Source of the DNA: a virus
IMG/VR virus record: IMGVR_UViG_3300025892_000068
Location: 1-33,775 of that record
Direction: 5' to 3' (one strand)
DNA length: 33,775 nucleotides
The position numbers and the translations under genes are program-made. The notes under the pieces are model-generated. The model saw nothing but the letters and a program-made list of their open reading frames with translations. It did not search any database and had not been told where the DNA came from. Positions 1 through 8,681 of the stretch are shown here, one piece after another; the stretch's first letter is position 1, and each line of letters begins with the position of its first letter.

Positions 1-1
1 T

Positions 2-181
2 CCTGAAAGACCTTTAAAAGAGTTAATTAGAACAGGTGTTATTAAAAAAGTATTCACTACAAAAAATGGCCGTTGGTCATGTGAGGGTGCTTTATGTGGT
101 ACATCATTTGAAACAACACTTGAGTGGCTAAAAGACAATGAGGATTTATTACCTAAATTACGTAAACAGATATTTAAATAA
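2..181 (+). CDS. 3' end of an unidentified gene (cut by window edge)
   Basis: An open frame enters from the left edge and ends at TAA 179-181, leaving 59 C-terminal residues. The fragment is basic (it ends in PKLRKQIFK) and contains two cysteines in CEGALC, with an acidic/aromatic stretch between them and the end. It stops three bases before the next ATG, so it belongs to the same tightly packed late operon. Too little is present to name a product. Position suggests a head or neck gene, because the following genes are neck proteins, but nothing in the fragment proves this. Confidence 0.7.
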   Translation, partial: PERPLKELIRTGVIKKVFTTKNGRWSCEGALCGTSFETTLEWLKDNEDLLPKLRKQIFK

Positions 182-184
182 GAT

Positions 185-823
185 ATGACTTTACTTGAGT
201 GGCACGAAACTGCTGATTTATTAATTGACAAAGCTGATGCACCATATTTTAACAGTACGGAGAAAGATAGGTTTTTTAATTTATCGCAAGTTGAATTTGT
301 GGAAACTCGATATGGTCAGTTTGAGTTTAATGAAAGACGTAGAAAGGAATTAATACCTTTAGTTAGAGTATCTACTGCTGTTACAGCAAATATAATTAAT
401 CTTGATGCTATAACTGATTTTCTTTTTATTTTAAACTTAAGAGGTGTATTTTCTGATGGTTGTGGTGGAGAAAAGAGTAGAAGAATATCTCCTATTAAAT
501 TAGATACTGAGGGTGAAGATGATAGTGACCCTTTTAACAGACACGATAATAGTAATCCTGGTTATACTGAATATAATGATAACACTAATAATATAGTAGA
601 TATTCAGTCAGAAACAGACCCTGTTAGTGTATCAATGAAATATTTAAAGCTTCCTGTTAATGTGTTTTTAGATGAAGCAGTTCCAGCCAATACAGTTGAG
701 TCTGAAATGCCTGATGGAACACATGAGGAAATTGTAAATATTGCTGTTAGAAAAATGTTGTTTACGGTTCAAGATCAACTCGGTTATCAATTACAAGCAA
801 ACGAAATAAACCAACAAGAATAA
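185..823 (+). CDS. crAss-like virion structural protein, probable neck/ring protein
   Basis: The product is 212 residues. Its N-terminal third has the pattern WHETADLLIDKADAPYF, then EKDRFFNLSQVEFVETRY and ERRRKELIPLVR. I recall this as a conserved crAss-like structural protein: a helical N-terminus followed by a more variable part. Residues about 95-140 are acidic and Asn-rich (DTEGEDDSDPFNRHDNSN), probably a flexible loop, and the C-terminus is helical. It opens the run of neck genes and starts at ATG 185 after AAGAT, a typical A-rich Bacteroidota start context with no clear Shine-Dalgarno sequence. Membership in the crAss-like set is fairly secure. Which ring position it takes (portal-proximal or not) is inference. 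Confidence 0.7.
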   Translation: MTLLEWHETADLLIDKADAPYFNSTEKDRFFNLSQVEFVETRYGQFEFNERRRKELIPLVRVSTAVTANIINLDAITDFLFILNLRGVFSDGCGGEKSRRISPIKLDTEGEDDSDPFNRHDNSNPGYTEYNDNTNNIVDIQSETDPVSVSMKYLKLPVNVFLDEAVPANTVESEMPDGTHEEIVNIAVRKMLFTVQDQLGYQLQANEINQQE

Positions 824-834
824 TACTATAAGCT

Positions 835-1113
835 ATGGCTAAGAAAAAGAAGTATAACACTATGGAGCAATTATCAGATATGAAAGTATCTGAATTAAAA
901 GCTATTGCTCCAGAGTTTGAGGTAAAAATTTCTAAAAAAATGAGGAAAGCTGACATAATAAAAGCTATCTTTGATTCAAAGTACAATATTTATATTGATG
1001 CTGATGCTCCAACTAAAGCTAATTCTATTAAAGTAGAAAAGGCTAAAGAAGAAGTTAAGCCAGTATTTAAAAAACCTGTAAGGGTTGGTAAGTATAGAAG
1101 AAATTTTCAATAG
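835..1113 (+). CDS. Small basic protein with SAP/HeH-like helical motif
   Basis: The product is 92 residues and Lys-rich at both ends (MAKKKK at the start, GKYRRNFQ at the end). Residues about 10-46 read MEQLSDMKVSELKAIAPEF then KISKKMRKADIIKAIFDS. This matches the two-helix pattern of SAP, HeH or Rho-N type domains (short helix, loop, second helix with K.DIIKAI), often used to bind nucleic acid or as a docking module. The remainder is low-complexity and charged. It lies 11 bases after the previous gene and before the 229-residue structural gene. A small DNA-binding virion or assembly factor is plausible. The exact role is unknown, and a bacterial IHF-type fold is not supported. Confidence 0.6.
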   Translation: MAKKKKYNTMEQLSDMKVSELKAIAPEFEVKISKKMRKADIIKAIFDSKYNIYIDADAPTKANSIKVEKAKEEVKPVFKKPVRVGKYRRNFQ

Positions 1114-1123
1114 AATTTAACAA

Positions 1124-1141
1124 GCTTGAAATGACTCAAGC
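1124..1141 (+). other. Small stem-loop in intergenic leader
   Basis: GCTTGA (1124-1129) pairs perfectly with TCAAGC (1136-1141) around the loop AATGAC. Two further A-T pairs are possible across a bulged C. No T-run follows; the next bases are A/T mixed and A-rich. It is therefore more likely an mRNA-end or processing structure than an efficient intrinsic terminator. It sits between the small basic gene and the 229-residue gene. Confidence 0.4.
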
Positions 1142-1147
1142 CTTAAA

Positions 1148-1175
1148 TATAAATAAATAATAAAAAAATAAAGAT
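1148..1175 (+). promoter_or_regulatory. A-rich leader with TATAAATAAATAA element
   Basis: The 28 bases before ATG 1176 are almost entirely A and T and start with the 13-mer TATAAATAAATAA. The same 13-mer occurs 29 bases before the ATG at 27402. A-rich leaders are known to favour translation starts in Bacteroidota, where Shine-Dalgarno sequences are weak. The element could instead be part of a late promoter read by a phage factor. No TAnnTTTG box is visible here. The sequence match is certain; function is inferred. Confidence 0.35.
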
Positions 1176-1865
1176 ATGTCGCAAAACGCAGGACGTAATT
1201 ATTTCGCTATCGTAACTGAAGGTTTCGATACGACAGAAGCAAACGGAATTATAACTCTTTCGCCAGGGTTTCAATTTCCGTCAACATCATTAAAAAAGGC
1301 GCTATTAATTGCACCAGCAGTAGGTTCAGCAGGTGATTTAGAATTTACATTTGCAAGTACTTATGTAGTTGGTGATTCTATCAGATTGACTTTTACTTCA
1401 AACTTGACTAATCGTCAACAATGGAGAAAGTCTTATGTGTATTCAGTTGTATCTGGAGATACGGTAACAGATATTGCAGCAGCATTTGCTTCGCTTATAT
1501 CTGCTGATATGGGAGAAAATTCTCCTTATGCATCTGCTGTTTCAGCATTAGGTGTTCTTACTGTTACTCAAAAAGGTGACGATAAGAGAGGATTAGTTGG
1601 TTATGAATATACTGATTCAGCTGCCGGAACTATAGCTCTTGTTTCAACTCTAACTGTTTATTCAGAAGGGCAACCTGATGATTTAATAGACAAAGGTGTT
1701 GATGCTGGTGATATTGGTCTTGCTCAATACGATACAGTTCGTATAGCGGCTAATGTTGAAACTCCAATTCCTTTTATTGATGCTGTAGGTGCAGTAGCAA
1801 CGGAAATTTTTTGGTATGGAACTCCAGGTAAAGGAGCAGCACTTGTAACACAAGTAAATACTTAA
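1176..1865 (+). CDS. Beta-rich virion protein, probably abundant structural protein
   Basis: The product is 229 residues, low in charge and rich in Ser, Thr, Val and Ala, as expected of a beta-sandwich structural protein. Residues about 50-130 (GDLEFTFASTYVVGDSIRLTF, then VVSGDTVTDIAAAFASLI) form an Ig-like or tube-like module. A related module appears inside the 394-residue protein at 3136-4320. The C-terminal part (DTVRIAANVETPIPFIDAVG) has further strands. It begins after an A-rich leader and ends just before a strong intrinsic terminator, so it may be transcribed or stabilised separately from its neighbours, which fits a protein needed in many copies. Candidates are an auxiliary capsid, head-fibre or tail-tube-like protein; the sequence does not decide between these. 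Confidence 0.65.
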   Translation: MSQNAGRNYFAIVTEGFDTTEANGIITLSPGFQFPSTSLKKALLIAPAVGSAGDLEFTFASTYVVGDSIRLTFTSNLTNRQQWRKSYVYSVVSGDTVTDIAAAFASLISADMGENSPYASAVSALGVLTVTQKGDDKRGLVGYEYTDSAAGTIALVSTLTVYSEGQPDDLIDKGVDAGDIGLAQYDTVRIAANVETPIPFIDAVGAVATEIFWYGTPGKGAALVTQVNT

Positions 1866-1887
1866 GATTAATAAGTTTTTGTTTATC

Positions 1888-1920
1888 AAAGGGAGGTGGC
1901 ATTGTCTCCTCCCTTTTTTA
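1888..1920 (+). terminator. Strong rho-independent terminator
   Basis: AAAGGGAGG (1888-1896) pairs perfectly over nine bases with CCTCCCTTT (1908-1916). The loop is 11 bases, and the T-run overlaps and follows the stem (1914-1919). It lies 23 bases after the stop of the 229-residue gene and 11 bases before the next ATG. It is the only classic intergenic terminator in the window. Confidence 0.88.
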
Positions 1921-1930
1921 TTTTTATATT

Positions 1931-2629
1931 ATGGCAACATTAGATGAATACGCATATAATATTAGGAACATTGCACGTTCAGGTCAAGGTAACTCTGATG
2001 ATGATTTATTAAAGATAAAGCAAGTTAAGTTTTGGATTCAGTATTATCGTGCTAAAGGAATTGAGCTATTGACTGATATGGGGAAGAACATTGACCCGCA
2101 ACTTGTACAAGATTTAGGTATTTTAAAATTAGAAGAAGTAGATAAAACTGATAGTGTATGTCCAGCTGTTACGTGGGGTTGTAAGATACAAAAAGTAATT
2201 TTACCAAAGTTTGCTTCTTTTCCTAAAAACAGAGCAATTATGTTTATCGGAAAAATAGATAAACAAACTCCATTAGATTATAATAAAGCTGACGTAAATA
2301 AGTTTAAAGGAGCTACAAGGTTTGGTAATCTTAGGAGCAAGGTTTATTTAATTGGTAATACAGCGTATGTTGAGTTAATAGAAGCTGATGCTGATATGTG
2401 TTATATTAATGTTCGTGGGGTGCTTGAAGATCCAACTAAAGTAAATTATTTTCCACAAGTAGGGTGTGAAGCTGTTTGTTGGGATGATGGTAAAGATGAA
2501 TATCCAATGCCTATGAGTCTTTATACGTTTGTATTAGAGAACATACTTCAAAAAGAATTAAACTGGACTACTAAAGCTGTAAATGACGAACTTAATAATG
2601 CAAGACAAGACAATCAAAAGCTTGGATAG
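1931..2629 (+). CDS. Conserved crAss-like virion structural protein (neck/ring)
   Basis: The product is 232 residues. The N-terminus (YAYNIRNIARSGQGNSDDD, then KIKQVKFWIQYYRAKGIELL) is a helical start I recognise from crAss-like neck genes. The middle has beta strands (VILPKFASFPKNRAIMFIG, KVYLIGNTAYVELIEADA). The C-terminus is helical (PMSLYTFVLENILQKELNW). The layout resembles tail adaptor or ring proteins of short-tailed phages. It is the first gene after the terminator at 1888-1920, so it needs a promoter in 1866-1930 or read-through. It overlaps the next gene by 47 bases. Ring identity is inferred from position and the remembered family pattern. Confidence 0.65.
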   Translation: MATLDEYAYNIRNIARSGQGNSDDDLLKIKQVKFWIQYYRAKGIELLTDMGKNIDPQLVQDLGILKLEEVDKTDSVCPAVTWGCKIQKVILPKFASFPKNRAIMFIGKIDKQTPLDYNKADVNKFKGATRFGNLRSKVYLIGNTAYVELIEADADMCYINVRGVLEDPTKVNYFPQVGCEAVCWDDGKDEYPMPMSLYTFVLENILQKELNWTTKAVNDELNNARQDNQKLG

Positions 2630-3134
2630 ACATGGCTTCGTTACTTTAAAAGGAGTATTTGATGAGGCTAAAGAATCTATAGATAAGGACTTAAATAACT
2701 TATCTGAAAATCCTACAAGGATTAAAAGAATAACATGGAGAATGTTTTCTTTGATTATGAGAATGTATTTTAAGATAATGTTCAGAGAATTGGTAAAGGG
2801 TTATGAGTTTGTTTGGCTAAACAAATTTGGTAACTTACGTGTAGTAAAAACTATGTGTACAAGGTATAATCCATCTACTTATAAAGTTTATAAGGATAAA
2901 AATGGTAAACCTTACGTAAAAAAAGTTAAATTTGATGTAAATAAATATGGTGGTTATTGGCACTTTATTTTTTGGGATGTAGGAAAGAAGTGGAGACAGT
3001 ATCGCTTTAATGCAGATATAAAGTTCAAAAGAGCGTTTATGGAGCAAGTTGATAATGGTTTCGATTACTTAGACTACTCTCTTTATAAAGACGGTCAAGG
3101 AGCATCTGACACTTACATCTTTAAAGTAAAATAG
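2583..3134 (+). CDS. Conserved crAss-like protein of unknown role, basic and aromatic
   Basis: The product is 183 residues from ATG 2583. An in-frame ATG at 2598 would give 178 residues (MQDKTIKSLDRHGF) and has the more A/T-rich upstream context, so it is an equally good start. Either way the gene overlaps the end of its upstream neighbour, suggesting coupled translation. The N-terminal half is helical (RITWRMFSLIMRMYFKIMF); the C-terminal half is rich in Tyr, Trp and Lys (KYGGYWHFIFWDVGKKWRQY). The hydrophobic stretch RMFSLIMRMYFKIMF has too many Arg and Lys to be a convincing membrane segment. Being wedged between ring-type genes suggests a structural or assembly part. I do not recognise a named domain. 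Confidence 0.6.
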   Translation: MTNLIMQDKTIKSLDRHGFVTLKGVFDEAKESIDKDLNNLSENPTRIKRITWRMFSLIMRMYFKIMFRELVKGYEFVWLNKFGNLRVVKTMCTRYNPSTYKVYKDKNGKPYVKKVKFDVNKYGGYWHFIFWDVGKKWRQYRFNADIKFKRAFMEQVDNGFDYLDYSLYKDGQGASDTYIFKVK

Positions 3135-3135
3135 A

Positions 3136-4320
3136 ATGAGCCATAAAGTATCTCTCAATAGAATTATAGGTAACGTTGTAGGTAATCTTGATCTTGAAAA
3201 CATTAATGAAACTATTGAAGATTTCGCAAGATGGTCTGCAGAGGCAGTGACAAAAATTGGTTCAAGAAACTCTTATCATAGACATGAATGCTTAATAGAA
3301 ATTAAAAACTACAAAGCTTCTCTTCCAAAAAACTTTGTTTCTCCTATTGCTGTTAAATATAAGAATCAACTATTAAATATAACTAAAAGAAGTTTTAGAG
3401 ATTTTAGTAAAGGAGCTAATTCTAATATAGTTCAAGACGGAAACATAAACAACAATCAATTAATTACAAATTCTGAAGGTGTTCCTCTTACTATTAGAAT
3501 AACATTTATAGGTGTGTTTACTCCGGGAGAAACTATTTCTATTACAGTAGTTTCAAATGATTGTGGTAATGTTTATTCAAATATATATAGTTACATTGTT
3601 TTACCGGGTGATACTCCAGCTTTAATTGCTATTGCTTTTAATGACATGTTTCAAGCTATTTCAAATCTTCCTTATACTTCTGTGGTTAGTGGAGATTCTA
3701 TTGATTTAATTGGAAGAAGTCCTGAGATTAGCTTTAATATTGCTATTTCTGATGATAGTGTAATGGGTTCTGTTGAACAATGTGTTGTTCAAAAACGTGT
3801 TCTTCCAAAAATAAACACAGAAACTTCAGCTACTAATTTAAGCGTAAAACATCCTAAATTTACTGATGAGAGTTTAGCTAATAAAAATGTAGCTAACATA
3901 AATACTGGAATGTTAGCTGTTGATAGGTCTGGAAGTTATAGTGCATATGGATTTGGTTTTAATGATTTTCAATCTGCTCAAGTATATTCAATAGATAATG
4001 GGTGTATTAACTTTAATGCTTTAGATGGAGAAACATTGGCTATAGCTTATATGGGTGTAGAATTAGATAAAGAAGGGTGGCCGATGATTTATCATGTTCA
4101 CGAAGATGCTGTTACTCATTATTTACAGTATATGCTTGTTTCAAGAAGATATTACAATGGTAAAGTTCCTCAACATGTATTTGTTAATTCTGAAAGACGA
4201 TGGAAGGATTTGTGTGCTCAAGCAAGAGGAGATGATGAAATGCCTACTCCTGATGAACTTAATTATCTTGCTAATATGTGGAACCAGTTAATGCCACTAC
4301 CTAATAAAAACTTATTTTAA
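3136..4320 (+). CDS. crAss-like neck/ring protein (gp4-like) with inserted beta domain
   Basis: The product is 394 residues. The first ~95 residues (IGNVVGNLDLENINETIEDF, KIGSRNSYHRHECLIEI, NYKASLPKNF) and last ~130 residues (YSIDNGCINFNALDGE, IAYMGVELDKEGWPMI, then helical SERRWKDLCAQARGDDEMP) match a conserved crAss-like ring protein I associate with P22-gp4-like tail accessory proteins. Between them, residues about 113-225 look like a separate beta domain (GETISITVVSNDCGN, LPGDTPALIAIAFNDMF, PYTSVVSG) similar to part of the 229-residue protein at 1176. This insertion probably decorates the neck surface. The gene starts one base after the upstream stop and overlaps the next start (TAATG). 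Ring role is likely; exact position in the tail is inferred. Confidence 0.72.
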   Translation: MSHKVSLNRIIGNVVGNLDLENINETIEDFARWSAEAVTKIGSRNSYHRHECLIEIKNYKASLPKNFVSPIAVKYKNQLLNITKRSFRDFSKGANSNIVQDGNINNNQLITNSEGVPLTIRITFIGVFTPGETISITVVSNDCGNVYSNIYSYIVLPGDTPALIAIAFNDMFQAISNLPYTSVVSGDSIDLIGRSPEISFNIAISDDSVMGSVEQCVVQKRVLPKINTETSATNLSVKHPKFTDESLANKNVANINTGMLAVDRSGSYSAYGFGFNDFQSAQVYSIDNGCINFNALDGETLAIAYMGVELDKEGWPMIYHVHEDAVTHYLQYMLVSRRYYNGKVPQHVFVNSERRWKDLCAQARGDDEMPTPDELNYLANMWNQLMPLPNKNLF

Positions 4321-7300
4321 TGGCGGGAAAACAATCAGTAAATTCGTTTCAAGAAGGAATGAAGCAAGATATAGATATTTTGCTATCTAATAATAAGTCT
4401 TATCGTTACTCTGTAGGAGGAAGATTAATGTACAATAAAAATGGTACTTATTCTTGGGAAGTTGAAGATGGTAATAGGATTTCATTTTCTATATTGCCAA
4501 GAAACGAAACTGATTCTAATAAATATGTTCCTATTGGTCATACTGGAAATAGTAGTATACGTATTATATTTTCCGTTGCTCCATTAACAGGTTATTCAGA
4601 AATAGGTATATTTTCTATAGACAATGAAGGAAGTGGAACCTATAAAACTTTGTTTAATGACCAAGATGATCCAAATAATGAATTGTTAAATTTTAATCCT
4701 AATAATCAAATTGAGGCTCGTTTTATATATGAAAATGACAACATAATTAGAGTTTATTGGGTTGATGGTGTTGAAGATGATAGTAATCAACCAAGAGTAT
4801 TTACTTTTAAATATAATAGAAATCTTGGAAATTCTTCTGACGTTGGAGCTTACTCCCCTGTAACTTTAAGTGTAAGTTCAATTAATTCTCAGCCTGAATT
4901 TAATATGGGAATTATTAAGTATGTTCAAAAGATAGCTGGTGGTCTTTTAACGGGTGTTTATCAATACACTTACAGCCTTCAAACTGTAGATGGCTATAAT
5001 ACTCCTTGGTACCCTTTAACAAGAGAAATTTTTCTTACTTCAGATGATATAAGTTCTATTAATTGGAATCTTTATGAAATGGAATCTTCTAGCATTTCTA
5101 CTTCTAAGGGAAATAGAATAGAAATAAAAGGTATTGATCAGAGGTTTGATAAAATTAGAGTTGCCTATGTTTATAGCACAACAGAAGAAACGACTAATTC
5201 CTCAAATATATTTTCTCAAATATCAATTAATTCTGAGACAATGGTTTTTGACCATGTTTCAAATACAGGAGAGCCATTACTAATAGATGAAATTCCAGCT
5301 ATATTTTCTGGTATAAGCGCCGCTAAAACACTTAATATAAAAGATTCAACACTTTATTATGGAAATATAATTGAGGGTGTTACAGGGGTGTATGATACAG
5401 AAGCAATTCTTTCCAATGTTACAGTTAAACCTGTATTTAGGGATATGCGTTCTGATACAAAAAATTACGTAAATAATGCTAGTGGTTATGGTTGGATTCA
5501 AAATCCTCCTGTTACTCATGCAAATCCTGAAAGTGGAACTACAACTAAAGTTCTTCATAGTGCTGTGGGTGGTACTGAATCATATGTTATAAACAATGAT
5601 TACATAAATTATAAAGGAACGCAAATAGACCATTTATATGCTGGTTATTTTAGAGCAGAAACATATAGGTTTGCTCTTGTCTTTTATGATAAAATAGGTT
5701 TTCCTTCATTCGCTGTTCATTTAGCTGATGTTAAATTTCCTGAACAATCTTCTAAATCTTTTACAGCAAATAGAATTACTAATAATGATACTGTTGTAGA
5801 CGTTGCTGATAGTGGTGGAGTTATATCTCCTGAGTCTGCGTGGCCGACAAATAACTTTGGAGATTATACTTCTACTCCTGTTTTTGATGGAGAAAATACT
5901 GGAGCTGGAAACTATTCTCATATTCGTATAATGGGATTAGAGGTTAGTGGTATTGATATTTCTTCTATTTCTACTGTTATATCTGGGTTTAAAATAGTTA
6001 GAACAAAGCTTGAAAATACTATTCTTCTTCAGGGATTAATATATCCTACTGTAAACATGGGAATTGTGACAAAAATTATGCCTCTCACAACTCAAGAATG
6101 GCTTGATAAGGCAACAGCTCTTTCTCCTACGAACTCTACTCCCATTAGCGACATAGAATATGATGGAGGAGAATATGATGGCACTACTACACGAGGAACA
6201 ACTGTAGGAGCAACTACTAAATATGGAATAAGACCTAATTTTCATTCTTTTTATGCTCCTGAATACGATTTTGATAACAGTACATTGCCTGTTGTTCAGT
6301 CTCAAGATAGATTAAGTTTGGTTGGCGGTTGTTATTCTGATAACCCTCCTGCGGGAAGTTCCGGAGTGCCAGGTTTTTTAACGTCTTGTTTTTTAGACGG
6401 AATAAGGTTTAACAGTTTGTTTTCTAAAATGTATTATTCAAAAAATGAATTTCCTGAGACTGCTCCAAATCCGGGTCCATATCCAAGATATTTAGCTAAA
6501 GCTTCTATAGGCAATCAATTTACTATGAGTCTTGGTTCGGTAAAACCAAATTATGATTCGGGAGATCCTACTCTAACATTATATAATGATGCTCAAGTTT
6601 ATAGGCCTTTAGCAATGGTTTCTCAGAATCCTCCCTGGGCTAAAGAGGAGCATAGAGGTTGGGGTAAGGGAAGAACTATTTTTTATAAAACTGGAAATTT
6701 TGATATAAATAATTCTTTTTCTCCAATGTATCAGGCTGATCCACTGCCAAGTGGTTTTGGAGAGAATGCGGGAGCATTTATTTGTAATTACGTAAGAGTT
6801 AATAATGCTCCTTATGGAGGGTTGTCATTAAGCGCTTTGTCTACAAGTATTTTTTATGGCACTGGTCATTTTCAACCAATAAATAATTCAGAATTTATTA
6901 CTCCGGCAAATAGTATTTTTAATAATATAGAGGTTTGGGGTGGAGATTGCTACTTAGATTACTTTGGGTTTTTAAAAATATATTCAAGAATTGATGCAGA
7001 TTTAGACTATCCAGATTTAAATATGGGTCTTATATTTCCTTGGGAGAGTAAATTAAATCATACATTAAGAAATGCTCCATCTCAAGATAATCCAATGTAT
7101 ACTGATATAGGTTCTCGTTGTTCGGAAAATTATCTTGGCGGTCCTTTAATATCTGATTTTAATGGTATTTTTTATGCTAATAGTGATACTTCATTGCTGG
7201 AGGAGTTTAATATTAATGATGTTTTATTAAGACAAGAATTGATTCAGTTTTATACTCCTAAATCTATTGATTTTGAAGAAAGCACTCGCTTTCCTGTTCG

Positions 7301-8681
7301 TTGGAGATATAGTCTAAATAAGGTTTATGGTGATCCCGTTGATTCTTGGAGAGTATTTCAGGTGTTTGATTTTCTTGATATTAATGGACAGTATGGAGAA
7401 ATAACTTCATCATTATATATATTTAATCAAATATATTCTTGGCAGTTATCTGCTTTTGGTAGGCTTCGTGCTTCTGATAGGGCTTTAATTGAATCAGCTA
7501 ATGCTGGAACATTAACTACGGGAATTGGGGATAAACTTGATGGAGTTGACTATGTATCTACTATAGAAGGTAATCAACATCAATGGAGTTTATTTTCTTC
7601 GGGTAAAGCTGCTTATTGGATTAATGTTGATATGAAATCTATTATGCGATTTGCTCAAGACGGTAGAGTTAGCTTAAGTGATACTTATGGAGTTCATGAT
7701 TTTAGCGGAGATACTTTAGGAGTTTTTACTAATTTAGATAATCCAGCTTGGGCTGGTGGTATTGTGGGTGTTTTTGACCACGATAACGGAGATGCTATTT
7801 GGTCATTAAATTATGATTCATATATATATAGAAATGGACCTATTAACGTTTCTTCAGAAAGAACAGAATTTGGTTCAGAAGTTTTTGAAAATAATGAAAC
7901 TATTTTTTACAATAGATTTGGCTTTCTTCCTGGTGGAGTAACTTTCCCAGAAGGAGAAACTTTAGCAGGGACAAACAATAATTCAGTTTATTATGTATGT
8001 GCTCATATTGCTTCTAGTGTTTTTCCAATTTACACGCTACCTGTTGGTGGAACTCTTATTAATTTGACAGACGTTAATCCTGGAGAGTGCTTTAAAGTAA
8101 GTAGGATTAACAATACAGATTCTTGGACGGCTATTCAAGTTACAGAAAAAGAAATAAGTCCTGAGCCATTTTCACTATCTTATAACGAAAATTTAAATAT
8201 ATTTCAAGGCTTTCATCCATTTAAAGCTACATTCTTTATGGGGCATAAAGATAATATATTATCATATGATAATGATATTGTAGGAATAGATAATAGAATT
8301 TATATACATGACAAAAAGGCTAAAAAAAATACTTTCTATGAATTAGAGTATAAGGCAATTTTATCTTCTGTGGTTTCAGAAGGACCAATGCTTCAAAAAA
8401 TATTTGATGACGTTAGAGTTAACTGCAATAAAGAAGCTTCAGAAACTATGACTAATTTTTTAATGGAAACTGAAACTCAAAGCTATTTCTTTAATGTTCC
8501 TACTGATACAAGAAAGAAATATCTTGAAGATATATTAAGGTTTCCTATTAGAACAAAAATACAAAAAGATCGTATACGTGGAAAACATTTAAGAATGACA
8601 TTTGAATTTTTAAATAATTCGTATAAGTCAGTTAGAATGACTAATTTAGTGACATTCTTTAGAAACTCAAATAGAATATAA
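4320..8681 (+). CDS. Tail muzzle/stabilisation protein (P22 gp10-like)
   Basis: The product is 1,453 residues, almost wholly beta-rich with high Asn, Ser, Gly and aromatic content. The N-terminus (NSFQEGMKQDIDILL, NNKSYRYSVGGRLMYNKNG, WEVEDGN) is the hallmark start of crAss-like stabilisation or muzzle proteins: a Gly-Met-Lys-Asp segment followed by an N/GxR strand and an acidic Gly-Asn turn. The C-terminus has KAILSSVVSEGPMLQKIFDD, EASETMTNF and a basic run (RTKIQKDRIRGKHLRMTFEF), also typical. Length fits the crAss001 muzzle class of about 1,400-1,500 residues. It would form the distal end of the short tail and hold cargo until infection. It overlaps both neighbours by one base (TAATG on each side), so translation is probably coupled. 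Confidence 0.82.
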   Translation: MAGKQSVNSFQEGMKQDIDILLSNNKSYRYSVGGRLMYNKNGTYSWEVEDGNRISFSILPRNETDSNKYVPIGHTGNSSIRIIFSVAPLTGYSEIGIFSIDNEGSGTYKTLFNDQDDPNNELLNFNPNNQIEARFIYENDNIIRVYWVDGVEDDSNQPRVFTFKYNRNLGNSSDVGAYSPVTLSVSSINSQPEFNMGIIKYVQKIAGGLLTGVYQYTYSLQTVDGYNTPWYPLTREIFLTSDDISSINWNLYEMESSSISTSKGNRIEIKGIDQRFDKIRVAYVYSTTEETTNSSNIFSQISINSETMVFDHVSNTGEPLLIDEIPAIFSGISAAKTLNIKDSTLYYGNIIEGVTGVYDTEAILSNVTVKPVFRDMRSDTKNYVNNASGYGWIQNPPVTHANPESGTTTKVLHSAVGGTESYVINNDYINYKGTQIDHLYAGYFRAETYRFALVFYDKIGFPSFAVHLADVKFPEQSSKSFTANRITNNDTVVDVADSGGVISPESAWPTNNFGDYTSTPVFDGENTGAGNYSHIRIMGLEVSGIDISSISTVISGFKIVRTKLENTILLQGLIYPTVNMGIVTKIMPLTTQEWLDKATALSPTNSTPISDIEYDGGEYDGTTTRGTTVGATTKYGIRPNFHSFYAPEYDFDNSTLPVVQSQDRLSLVGGCYSDNPPAGSSGVPGFLTSCFLDGIRFNSLFSKMYYSKNEFPETAPNPGPYPRYLAKASIGNQFTMSLGSVKPNYDSGDPTLTLYNDAQVYRPLAMVSQNPPWAKEEHRGWGKGRTIFYKTGNFDINNSFSPMYQADPLPSGFGENAGAFICNYVRVNNAPYGGLSLSALSTSIFYGTGHFQPINNSEFITPANSIFNNIEVWGGDCYLDYFGFLKIYSRIDADLDYPDLNMGLIFPWESKLNHTLRNAPSQDNPMYTDIGSRCSENYLGGPLISDFNGIFYANSDTSLLEEFNINDVLLRQELIQFYTPKSIDFEESTRFPVRWRYSLNKVYGDPVDSWRVFQVFDFLDINGQYGEITSSLYIFNQIYSWQLSAFGRLRASDRALIESANAGTLTTGIGDKLDGVDYVSTIEGNQHQWSLFSSGKAAYWINVDMKSIMRFAQDGRVSLSDTYGVHDFSGDTLGVFTNLDNPAWAGGIVGVFDHDNGDAIWSLNYDSYIYRNGPINVSSERTEFGSEVFENNETIFYNRFGFLPGGVTFPEGETLAGTNNNSVYYVCAHIASSVFPIYTLPVGGTLINLTDVNPGECFKVSRINNTDSWTAIQVTEKEISPEPFSLSYNENLNIFQGFHPFKATFFMGHKDNILSYDNDIVGIDNRIYIHDKKAKKNTFYELEYKAILSSVVSEGPMLQKIFDDVRVNCNKEASETMTNFLMETETQSYFFNVPTDTRKKYLEDILRFPIRTKIQKDRIRGKHLRMTFEFLNNSYKSVRMTNLVTFFRNSNRI

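Noticed and set aside
762-986. 74-residue minus-strand frame with membrane-like sequence
   Set aside because: Spans the junction of two well-supported + genes; hydrophobic because it is antisense to Lys/Glu-rich codons.
4094-4291. 65-residue + frame within the ring gene
   Set aside because: Fully nested in another frame of the 394-residue gene, with Ile/Leu-rich composition typical of out-of-frame AT-rich reading.
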